A stretch of DNA of 33,724 nt from JAGLWP01 sp964444095 (lineage in GTDB: Archaea; Nanobdellota; Nanobdellia; Pacearchaeales; GW2011-AR1), in contig CAYUEW010000004.1 of NCBI GenBank assembly GCA_964444095.1, forward strand, positions 1 through 33,724. Direction: 5' to 3'. Both the position numbers and the translations under genes were made by a program. Under the pieces are notes generated by a model. That model had not been told where the DNA came from, searched no databases, and saw only the letters and a program-made list of their open reading frames with translations. Positions within the stretch are counted from its first letter, which is position 1; each line of letters begins with the position of its first letter. Positions 14,378 to 21,802 of the stretch are shown one piece after another.

Positions 14378-16144
14378 TTATTTCCCCATGTCTTTCAATT
14401 TCTTGAGAACCTCATCTAATTCTCCTTTTTGTTTCTGAGGAGCCGAATACTTTACTGATTGTCTTTGGTTTGGTGGGAGCATTCTTCTTGGAACTCCTCT
14501 CCTAGGAATAGATGAAGAAGGTCCGGGAGGAAATCTTCTAGGTCCTGTTGGAGGCCTCCTTGGAGGAGACTTTCCTTTTTTGAATTTAGATTTAAGTTTC
14601 AACCACAACTTTCTTAATTTCTTTCTAAATACAATCCCCAAAGCTGTTAGAACAATAAGTGCCCCTAAAATTATTATCCAAGCATAACCTTTTTTACTTT
14701 TACTAAAACAACATTCGTCGTAGGATGGACAATCATATGCTCTTGATTCTTCACTACTAGAACACAAAGATTTACATGTTCCTCCATAAACTTCACATTC
14801 GGATTCTTCTTCCCCAACCACTACTTCACATTCTCCGTCCACGCAACATTTGCTCGTATCTGCTGCTTCAATAGTCTCACCATTACATAATTCCCCTGAA
14901 GCACAAATCTCTCCTCCTTGAACTAAACAACTTGATAATAAGCTCTCTGAATCACAACACACATTTGTTCCGAAACAACCTCCATATGTTGTCAAAGCAG
15001 TTCCATCTGCACCAGTACACGCGCTACTTGTTAAACAATAATATCCTGCTTCCTCACAATCGGGTTTTTGTTCTTCCCCTGAAATTATTTTTTTTGGCCA
15101 AGCGGAAAATAGAATAAATGCAGTGTTTCTTATATTACTCTGCCAACATCCATCATCACCTTGAATTTCTTCAAGCCATGCTTTCGCCCCTGTTTTCTCT
15201 GTAGACGTATCCTGTTGCAATGCATACAACGCTACAGCAGTGTCGTAAATTTTATCTCCAGATTCATACCACCATTTACTTTCTTGTTGCTTGAGTAATA
15301 ATTCCTCTTTGAAACTGCCTGTTAAGGAATATAAAAAAGATTCTGGAAGGAATTCTGAGTATTCATCTGCCATTGTAACTAAATAAGGCAAGTAACCTGA
15401 AATATCATAACCTTTAAGCTTCAAAACTTGTGCAGCCCACAATGTTCCTTCATAATTGCAAGCTCCCCCTTCTATGAAACAATAAGAATTTACTTTTGCT
15501 GTTGTGCTTCCTTCTGCTGACGCAGAAGTTGTTAACTTTGAAACATAAGTTAAATTTGGTTCGCTAATCTTATAATATAAAAGATTCGTAAGAAAAGTTT
15601 CATCACAAGAAATTGTAAATTCTTCATTATAACAAGCATCATCTACTTTAAGCCAATAATCCTTGTGTATATCAAAACAACTTCCAGGACTTCCATCTAT
15701 TTTTTTATCTTCATCAAGAGTGATAATGTGTGTATCTCCAAGATAAGTTATATCACAAGAGGTTTCTTTTGTTGACTCTATTTGTAAAAGCCACTCCATA
15801 CTTGCTGGAGTTGTTTCTTTAGACAGTAACCATTCTTCTGCATCAGTTGTATCTGCACCAACAGAATAAAGTGCAAGAATTGCTTGAGCAGTCATTTTTA
15901 CTGAGCATCCTGTATCTGGCCAACATCCTTCACTTGCTTGGTCTTCAAGAACTTCGGTTTTACATCTATCAATTGCTAATAAAGAAAAAATTCTTTCTTC
16001 CGCAGAAAGAGACTGGCAATTTTCAGCAACCATTGTTTCAAGACAATCATAACCTCTTTCATCAACTGTTGTTTCTTCTGCTACTACAAAATATGTGAGG
16101 AATATTAAAAGAACTAAAGACAAAATCCACAACTTTTTTTTCAT
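14378..16144 (-). CDS. large surface protein with alpha-toroid-like repeats and Cys-rich modules
   Basis: A 588-residue protein: signal peptide (1-22); an extracellular region (about 25-350) with QW-like motifs such as EGCWPDTGC...TAQAILALYS (72-94), YDTAVALYALQQ (300-311) and DDGCWQSNIRNTAFILFSAW (330-349), resembling terpenoid-cyclase/alpha-2-macroglobulin-type alpha/alpha toroids; three Cys modules (363-397, 406-439, 450-479); one membrane helix (about 487-506); and an Arg/Pro-rich cytoplasmic tail (525-560). No cyclase catalytic DxDD is seen, so binding rather than catalysis is more likely. The function is unknown. The promoter TATA lies inside the end of the primase gene. Confidence 0.7.
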   Translation of the reverse strand: MKKKLWILSLVLLIFLTYFVVAEETTVDERGYDCLETMVAENCQSLSAEERIFSLLAIDRCKTEVLEDQASEGCWPDTGCSVKMTAQAILALYSVGADTTDAEEWLLSKETTPASMEWLLQIESTKETSCDITYLGDTHIITLDEDKKIDGSPGSCFDIHKDYWLKVDDACYNEEFTISCDETFLTNLLYYKISEPNLTYVSKLTTSASAEGSTTAKVNSYCFIEGGACNYEGTLWAAQVLKLKGYDISGYLPYLVTMADEYSEFLPESFLYSLTGSFKEELLLKQQESKWWYESGDKIYDTAVALYALQQDTSTEKTGAKAWLEEIQGDDGCWQSNIRNTAFILFSAWPKKIISGEEQKPDCEEAGYYCLTSSACTGADGTALTTYGGCFGTNVCCDSESLLSSCLVQGGEICASGELCNGETIEAADTSKCCVDGECEVVVGEEESECEVYGGTCKSLCSSSEESRAYDCPSYDECCFSKSKKGYAWIIILGALIVLTALGIVFRKKLRKLWLKLKSKFKKGKSPPRRPPTGPRRFPPGPSSSIPRRGVPRRMLPPNQRQSVKYSAPQKQKGELDEVLKKLKDMGK

Positions 16145-16155
16145 ATTTTATTTAA

Positions 16156-17439
16156 TCACTGCTTGTTTTTAAAATTATCTTCTTTCTTTCGCTTCTTATT
16201 TGATTTTGGATACGGTGAATTTTTTCTTATAACATAATTAACAGGATTTTTTATTAAGTTGCACAAATTGTCTGGTGTGCACACACCAATTCCCTTGTAA
16301 AATTCCATGCAGTTTGGTGGCATGATTGATTTTTTTCTAAAACTCCAAGACAACTGGGAAAAAATATATCCTTGACGCAAGGGAACTTCATTTTTTTTAT
16401 TCCATTCATCAATTCTTTTTTCTATTTCTTCTTTTTCCATACCTACTGAACGAAATAAATTAATCAAAACAAACAATGCTCGTTTTTTCCCATCACCAAT
16501 CCCTTGTAAAATCTTTTGAACACACGGAGGAAAATTTTGTTCAGATAAATTTGAAAGTTTTATTGGTTTGAATTCTGTTTTGGGTTTGATTTCTTCTTGA
16601 CTGTTCCCCTTATCCCAATCAAGAGCTTGCATTAAAAGTTCGCTTGCCTCCCCTTCTTGAACATTGGGCATAAAGTTTTTTATCTTAACCTTAAGAGGAG
16701 ATGCATCTTTTGGTTGAAAACTTGAAATTTCGTCTGCTTCAAGAACAATACTCGCCAATGCTGTTTTCTCATGCAAAGAATAAGGCATCCTGAATAAATG
16801 TCTTGGAGAAACAAGAATCAAATCTGGGACTACTTCTTTTGGCGCCTGAAAATCCCTAATGTATTTATTCGGACGAGATAATTCGCTAATTTTATCTATT
16901 AATTTTTTCTCAATTGTATGCATAATATATCTTACAATTATCCTTGGCCACTCTGGAAACATATCTGAAGTTTGCACTTCATTAATTTCTTTTGGAAATG
17001 CTTTCCACGGAATAATCAAGTGGAAACCCTTACTCCCAGAAAATTTAATTCCAATATTTTTCACACCATGAAATCTCAACATTTCTACAATCAACTCTAC
17101 CATAATTTTACTATAATCTAAATATTTACTATCAATATCTAACAATAAATCCCATCCAACTCGCAATTCATTAAATTTTTTTGGTGTCATCTCTGTTGCT
17201 ATATTCAACGGGTCATCCCAAAGTTCTTCTGAACAATGAAAAGAAGTTGCTCCTCTTTTTACAAGTTCGAAAATGTCTGCAGGATATTGCAAAGTATCTG
17301 GACGTTTTCCAAATCCTTCGAAATAGCGAGGACAGACCTCTCTATTTGTTGAAAATTCAAAAATAATCTGCTGAATTTCTGGTTTAGAATAATACAAATG
17401 CGTGAGATTCCGAACTCTTTGCTCATTAATATTTGGCAT
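16156..17439 (-). CDS. fused DNA primase: PriS catalytic core plus PriL-type Fe-S domain
   Basis: A single 427-residue chain that would make RNA primers for replication. Residues 1 to about 245 are PriS-like: LLLDID (98-103, catalytic Asp101 and Asp103), SGSKGFH (134-140) and the block SPRHLFRMPYSLHEKTAL (211-228). After a Lys/Glu/Pro-rich linker, residues about 302-403 match the C-terminal Fe-S domain of PriL, with Cys306, Cys377, Cys387 and Cys393 as probable 4Fe-4S ligands (FPPC, PPNC, GVCTPDNLC). The PriL N-terminal domain is absent. Fused primases are known from Nanoarchaeum. A TTG at 17454 would add five residues; ATG 17439 has an exactly spaced TATA box. A basic tail follows. Confidence 0.9.
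   Translation of the reverse strand: MPNINEQRVRNLTHLYYSKPEIQQIIFEFSTNREVCPRYFEGFGKRPDTLQYPADIFELVKRGATSFHCSEELWDDPLNIATEMTPKKFNELRVGWDLLLDIDSKYLDYSKIMVELIVEMLRFHGVKNIGIKFSGSKGFHLIIPWKAFPKEINEVQTSDMFPEWPRIIVRYIMHTIEKKLIDKISELSRPNKYIRDFQAPKEVVPDLILVSPRHLFRMPYSLHEKTALASIVLEADEISSFQPKDASPLKVKIKNFMPNVQEGEASELLMQALDWDKGNSQEEIKPKTEFKPIKLSNLSEQNFPPCVQKILQGIGDGKKRALFVLINLFRSVGMEKEEIEKRIDEWNKKNEVPLRQGYIFSQLSWSFRKKSIMPPNCMEFYKGIGVCTPDNLCNLIKNPVNYVIRKNSPYPKSNKKRKKEDNFKNKQ
16166..16173 (-). promoter_or_regulatory. TATA-like box for the gene at 16144
   Basis: TTTAAAAA on the minus strand, 25.5 nt before the ATG and inside the 3' end of the primase gene. Confidence 0.5.
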
Positions 17440-17460
17440 AAGAGAAAAAGCCAAGTTATC

Positions 17461-17468
17461 TTTATATG
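17461..17468 (-). promoter_or_regulatory. TATA box for the primase gene
   Basis: CATATAAA on the minus strand, centred 25.5 nt before ATG 17439. It is 10.5 nt from the alternative TTG 17454 and so argues against it. Confidence 0.55.
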
Positions 17469-17483
17469 GTTTATCGTGAAAAC

Positions 17484-18080
17484 CTATCTTTTAAAAATTT
17501 TATACACTCCCATCATAAGCGCATGATGAAAAACTCTCCAAAAAGGAATTGGAGTAAACCTTGTTGTAAAATTCCCTTCTCTTACATTATAAGTAATTGA
17601 ATCTCTGAATGCTTTTTCTGAAGAATAATTCAAACTTTTTGGGTCAAAGATGTTGTAGGTTTTTCCAATATCTTTGGGATGATGCCCATCTGAATTTGCG
17701 ACTAAAGGTTTTGAGTATTTCTTAGCATCTCGCCTTGCTAAATAATTGGCAATTGAAAAAAGCATTGAGATTGGGGAAAAGTTGCCGTTTAACTCAAAGC
17801 TATCAAATCTTGAAGCATCTTTCTTTTTGTCTTTACTATATCTTAAGGACCCATACTTTTGTATTAAAGCTTCTGGATGGTCTGCTATTTTTAACTCACC
17901 TTCTTCTGCTTCTCCCAACGTTTCTTCAAGAGATTTCCCTGATGGAATTGTTCTCCCTCTTCTAACCCCGGAGAAAAGAACATGGCCTTGAGAAGAAGGG
18001 GTTTCTTGTGATTTTGCAAATGCTTTTACCAAATTCTCCTTCTTAAAAAAAAATGAAATATTCACCCAGTTCAACTTCAT
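17484..18080 (-). CDS. PHP-domain protein, C-terminal part (separated by frameshift)
   Basis: Holds the later metal-site motifs of a PHP phosphoesterase/hydrolase: HVLFSGV, KIADHPEAL and VANSDGHHPKDIG. From about residue 12 (KKENLVKAF) it continues the product of the frame ending at 18043. The frames meet at nine Ts on the minus strand (18053-18045). Removing one T gives one continuous PHP protein of about 290 residues starting at 18360. ATG 18080 is internal and has no TATA box at the usual spacing. PHP proteins hydrolyse phosphate esters using two or three metal ions; the substrate is unknown. Confidence 0.75.
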   Translation of the reverse strand: MKLNWVNISFFFKKENLVKAFAKSQETPSSQGHVLFSGVRRGRTIPSGKSLEETLGEAEEGELKIADHPEALIQKYGSLRYSKDKKKDASRFDSFELNGNFSPISMLFSIANYLARRDAKKYSKPLVANSDGHHPKDIGKTYNIFDPKSLNYSSEKAFRDSITYNVREGNFTTRFTPIPFWRVFHHALMMGVYKIFKR

Positions 18081-18360
18081 AACCTGCTTTCACAAGTAAG
18101 TTTAATTGTTCTCCAGAAGTCCATTTTTCAAATCTCCCATCATTTTCTCCAAAATTAGTTATATAAAGCATATCTGCTGGAGAAGTCATTACCTTATCTG
18201 CTACTTCAACCAAGTTTGAAAACCCTTCTTCTAAAAATAGATTTATACATTTTTCTCTAAATGTTTTTGGCTCCTTTCTAAAAGAACTTCCAGTTTGTAA
18301 ATGGTTGTGAAAATCTATATTCAGAGTTTCTTTCTCTTGTAATTGCTGTAATAATGACAT
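18043..18360 (-). CDS. PHP-domain protein, N-terminal part (separated by frameshift)
   Basis: Starts MSLLQQLQEKETLNIDFHNH: Asp16, His18 and His20 form the first PHP metal-binding motif. It goes on through ADMLYITNFGENDG and ends at TAA in the T9 run, missing the rest of the metal site. ATG 18360 has TTTTTAAG centred 25.5 nt upstream; an in-frame TTG at 18378 is less likely. By itself it would be inactive. It is divergent from pcn. The split could be a sequencing or assembly error in a homopolymer, slippage during transcription, programmed frameshifting or a true mutation. Confidence 0.75.
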   Translation of the reverse strand: MSLLQQLQEKETLNIDFHNHLQTGSSFRKEPKTFREKCINLFLEEGFSNLVEVADKVMTSPADMLYITNFGENDGRFEKWTSGEQLNLLVKAGYEVELGEYFIFF

Positions 18361-18381
18361 AAAACTCCAATAAAACAAGCA

Positions 18382-18389
18382 CTTAAAAA
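18382..18389 (-). promoter_or_regulatory. TATA-like box for the PHP gene
   Basis: TTTTTAAG on the minus strand, 25.5 nt before ATG 18360. Confidence 0.45.
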
Positions 18390-18422
18390 ACCTTTTATCT
18401 AACTAATTCAACAACAACAATG

Positions 18423-18430
18423 CTTAAAAA
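18423..18430 (+). promoter_or_regulatory. TATA-like box for pcn
   Basis: CTTAAAAA centred 25.5 nt before the ATG at 18452. Confidence 0.55.
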
Positions 18431-18451
18431 ATAAATGTTGTTTAAACAAAT

Positions 18452-19177
18452 ATGTTAGTCAAATTAGATAATCCTTTGGTGCTTTCACGGGTGATAGATA
18501 TCATTTCAGAACTTGTAATTGAAGTGAGAATAAGATTCAATGAATTCGGACTTAGTATTAGTGCGATCGATCCTGCGAATGTCGCGATGTTAAATTTTAA
18601 ACTTCCAAAAAGTGCGTTCAGTCAATTTGAAACAGGAGAAGAAGTTTTAGGAATTAATTTAGATAATTTCAAAAGAATTCTGAAAAGGTGTGGGGCAGGA
18701 AGCTCTTTAATTTTGGAAAAGAAAGAGAATTTTTTGAATATTCAAATTCAAGACAGGATAAAAAGAAATTTTAGTTTGAACTTAATTGAAATAGAAACAG
18801 AAGAAAAAGAAATGCCGACGTTGGAATATACTGCGCGTGTTGAAATAAATTCAAAAGATTTGGTTGATTCGATAGACGATTGTAGTGTTGTTGCAGATGC
18901 TTGTTCTTTTATAACACAAGAAGGAAAATTCATCGTCGAGGCAAAAAGTATTGATTCTGCGCGTTCAGAATTTTCAGGAGACGAAGCGAAAATTGAAGCA
19001 GAAGATTGTAATTCAAAATACAGTTTAGAATATTTAGTAAAGTTCATGAAAAGTGCGAAAATTGTTGACAAAACGGTTTTGAATTTTGCAGAAGATCATC
19101 CATTGAAAATGAATTTCAAATCAGAGCATATGGAACTTAGTTTTTTGCTTGCACCGAGAGTGAAAAACGAAGATTAA
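18452..19177 (+). CDS. pcn: DNA polymerase sliding clamp PCNA
   Basis: A 241-residue protein of the usual PCNA size. The N-terminal domain has the pattern LSISAIDPANVAMLNFKLPK (about 33-52), then the LGINLDNFKRILKR helix (about 66-79). The interdomain region is IEIETEEKEMPTLEYTARV, and the C-terminal domain has YSLEYLVKFMKSAKI, PLKMNFKSEHMELSFLLAPRV. It forms a ring that tethers polymerases and other replication factors to DNA. It is divergent from the PHP gene and close to the primase, so this is a small replication block. Confidence 0.95.
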   Translation: MLVKLDNPLVLSRVIDIISELVIEVRIRFNEFGLSISAIDPANVAMLNFKLPKSAFSQFETGEEVLGINLDNFKRILKRCGAGSSLILEKKENFLNIQIQDRIKRNFSLNLIEIETEEKEMPTLEYTARVEINSKDLVDSIDDCSVVADACSFITQEGKFIVEAKSIDSARSEFSGDEAKIEAEDCNSKYSLEYLVKFMKSAKIVDKTVLNFAEDHPLKMNFKSEHMELSFLLAPRVKNED

Positions 19178-19190
19178 AAATTTCTTAAAG

Positions 19191-19198
19191 TTTATAAA
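19191..19198 (+). promoter_or_regulatory. TATA box for the surface-protein cluster
   Basis: TTTATAAA centred 25.5 nt before the ATG at 19220. Confidence 0.6.
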
Positions 19199-19219
19199 TA
19201 AGAATATCTTAAAACAAAT

Positions 19220-19978
19220 ATGGAAAGAAAGGGGCAGGTTACAATCTTTATTATAATAGCAATTGTTATTGTTGTTTTGGGTTTGTTACTCTATTTTTTC
19301 TTTCCAAAAATCCAATCCACCTTAAGTGGGGGCGCAACAAATCCTCAGATTTATATTTCAGAATGTATTGAAGAAGAAATTGAAGATGTTGTAGAACAAA
19401 TTTCTTTGCATGGAGGAAAGGTTGCTCCGGAATTTTTTAGTGTTTATGATGGAATAGAAATAAGAAATTTATGTTATACTGAACAATATTGTACACTTTG
19501 CACAATCCAAGAACCTCAATTAGCATCTTCTATTGAATGGGAAATAAAAAACGAAATTGATACAGAAGTTGAAGCTTGTTTTAATTCTTTGAAAGAGAGT
19601 TATGAAAGAAAAGGTTATGAAGTTAATTTAAAATCAGGTCCTGTAGAAATTGAACTTCTTCCGAAAAAAATTCTCTCTACTTTTAATTATTCATTAACAT
19701 TAACGAAAGAAGAAGTAGAAACTTATGATTCGTTTAGTGTGGTGTTGGACAATAATCTTTATGAATTAGTAGCTATTACAAATAGTATCTTAAAGTGGGA
19801 AAGAACTTATGGGCGAACCGATGTAACGCTTTACATGGATTTGTATCCTACTTTAAAAATAGAACAAAAACTCTTGGGTGATGATACAACAGTTTATATT
19901 CTCACAGATAGAAATGATGGGAGTAAATTTGAATTCGCTTCAAGGAGTTTAGTATTTGCACCAAGCGGATATTGTTAA
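19220..19978 (+). CDS. pilin-like anchored surface protein (MERKGQ type)
   Basis: A 252-residue protein with a short basic head MERKGQ, one long hydrophobic helix (7-28) and a soluble beta-rich domain containing paired Cys (CIEEEIEDV, CYTEQYCTLCTI). K-G-Q before the helix resembles a prepilin/class III signal. Proteins with the start M-x-x-K-G-Q-x-x-I-F-I-I are common in DPANN, function unknown. It is the first gene of a run of co-oriented surface genes. The next start lies 2 nt after its stop, which supports an operon. Confidence 0.65.
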   Translation: MERKGQVTIFIIIAIVIVVLGLLLYFFFPKIQSTLSGGATNPQIYISECIEEEIEDVVEQISLHGGKVAPEFFSVYDGIEIRNLCYTEQYCTLCTIQEPQLASSIEWEIKNEIDTEVEACFNSLKESYERKGYEVNLKSGPVEIELLPKKILSTFNYSLTLTKEEVETYDSFSVVLDNNLYELVAITNSILKWERTYGRTDVTLYMDLYPTLKIEQKLLGDDTTVYILTDRNDGSKFEFASRSLVFAPSGYC

Positions 19979-19980
19979 AA

Positions 19981-21801
19981 ATGATAGAGGTAAAAAAAAC
20001 AATCTTTAGAATAATGTTTCTTTTAATTGGAATTATATTTTTGATGAGCAATGTAAACGCTGTTTGTTGTGAGAGAACATTGGATGGAGGAATTTGTTTA
20101 GATGTGAGTGATAGTATACATTGTAATAATCTTTTTCGTTGGGAGGATACTGCCTGCGAATCAACGACTTATTGTAAAGATGGAACTTGCGTAAATGTTG
20201 CAGATGGAACATGTATGCCTTCTTCAGACTCTGCATGTGATTCTTCTCGGGGAGGATTTTGGTATAATCAACCTGAAGAAGAAGTTACAGAATGTCAATA
20301 TGGATGTTGTTTTCTTCCTGGAGGACCTTCATTTACTTCAAGAGTTTCTTGTATTGATATTTCTTCTGATTCTGGTATTTCTGTAGATTTTAGAGAAAGC
20401 ATAACTGATGAAGAAACGTGTTTGTTAAGTGCTGGACCAGATGTTGAAGGTGCATGTATTTTTCAATCAGAATCAGGTAGAGATTGCACAATTGAAACAA
20501 ATGAAAGGTGTGGAGAATTGGGAAGAGAATTCCATGCAGGACTTTTGTGTAGTGCTCCTGAATTAGGAACTCTTTGTACTATGACAGAAAATACCAAATG
20601 TGTGGATGGGTTTTTTGAAGTTTATTTTGAAGATAACTGTGGAAATACTGCAAATGTTTATGATTTCTCTAAGATAACAGATGTTAATTATTGGACATAT
20701 ATAATAGACCCTTTTTCAGTTGACATTTGTGAATCTGGACAACATAATAAAGATTCATCAACTTGTGGAAATTGTAATTATGGACTAGGAAGCGTGTGTG
20801 GTTCTAAAAGAAATTCTTCAGCAAATCCAGAAGTAGGAAATTATATTTGTATTGATTTAGATTGTGGGGATATTGGTGGGAAATATAGAGAACATGGAGA
20901 ATCCTGGTGCTCTGAACCTATATCTATTTTTGAATATGCTCTACCTGGACAAATCTCTTATCGGCTTTATTGTTATTTTGGAGAAGTGCAATGGGAATTA
21001 TGTGATAATACAAGAAATAATCTGTGTAAAGAAGATGAAACTAAAACGGCTAGTGAATTCAAAAGTGAAGCGAACTGTGTCCCCAATAGGTGGCAGGATT
21101 GTGTAATTCAAAATGATTCGGAATTGTGTTTAGATACTGCAGATAGAGATTGTGAAGTTTTAGAAGGAATAAGTTTAAAAAATGATACTGGGGGAGATAG
21201 ATTATTCTTAAATTATACTTATACTTATGATGAAACTACTTTAGAAATATTAGGTGATGATACAGATGAGATTAAAGCTGTTTGTGTTCCAAAATATACC
21301 CCCGGATTTAAGTTTTGGGAATCTGACGAAACCGATAATTTTCTTGGAGATTCTTTCACAACTCCGACAATGACTTGCGGAATCGCAAGTGTAAGTAAAA
21401 TAGGAGGATATGAGAATACCCTTTTAACTTCTGATTTGGGAGGAGAACATGAATCTTGGATAGCTTATGAGGGTATTTGCTTTGAAAATTGTGTAACAGA
21501 ATGTGAAGAAAAATTCTTTATAGTAGAATGTACGCACGAATGCATTAAAGATTGCGATTATTCTGAAGCATTTGTAGATATGGAAAAAACTGCTTGGAAA
21601 GAAACAACTTCCTTAAGCGTAGGCAATGTTACATTAAATTCAACATGGGTAATTAAAATTAAAAATTTAAGCAGTGCTTTTGGAGACTGTGGTGTCAAAG
21701 CAAATTATATTGGAGAGGGAGGGTATAATGCTTGGGAAGACATTTTCACAGGAGACAACATTAGTATATGGGATATTGCTGGTGCTGAAGCCCATTCATA
21801 A
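19981..21801 (+). CDS. large Cys-rich secreted protein
   Basis: A 606-residue protein with a signal peptide (about 1-26, ending SNVNA) and dozens of Cys over the mature part, often as C-x-x-C or C-C pairs (AVCCERTLDGGICL, GCCFLPGG, CGNCNYGLGSVCG). The block CIDLDCGDIGGKYREHGESWC is typical of Cys-rich surface proteins seen in Woesearchaeota/Pacearchaeota. No C-terminal membrane helix is seen, so it may be released or bound by partners. ATG 19981 is used; a TTG at 19972 falls inside the upstream gene. No enzymatic domain recognised. The next gene starts 1 nt after its stop. Confidence 0.65.
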   Translation: MIEVKKTIFRIMFLLIGIIFLMSNVNAVCCERTLDGGICLDVSDSIHCNNLFRWEDTACESTTYCKDGTCVNVADGTCMPSSDSACDSSRGGFWYNQPEEEVTECQYGCCFLPGGPSFTSRVSCIDISSDSGISVDFRESITDEETCLLSAGPDVEGACIFQSESGRDCTIETNERCGELGREFHAGLLCSAPELGTLCTMTENTKCVDGFFEVYFEDNCGNTANVYDFSKITDVNYWTYIIDPFSVDICESGQHNKDSSTCGNCNYGLGSVCGSKRNSSANPEVGNYICIDLDCGDIGGKYREHGESWCSEPISIFEYALPGQISYRLYCYFGEVQWELCDNTRNNLCKEDETKTASEFKSEANCVPNRWQDCVIQNDSELCLDTADRDCEVLEGISLKNDTGGDRLFLNYTYTYDETTLEILGDDTDEIKAVCVPKYTPGFKFWESDETDNFLGDSFTTPTMTCGIASVSKIGGYENTLLTSDLGGEHESWIAYEGICFENCVTECEEKFFIVECTHECIKDCDYSEAFVDMEKTAWKETTSLSVGNVTLNSTWVIKIKNLSSAFGDCGVKANYIGEGGYNAWEDIFTGDNISIWDIAGAEAHS

Positions 21802-21802
21802 A

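Noticed and set aside
14378..16144. A functional squalene-hopene or terpene cyclase.
   Set aside because: No DxDD catalytic motif, and the protein is exported with Cys-rich modules and a membrane anchor.
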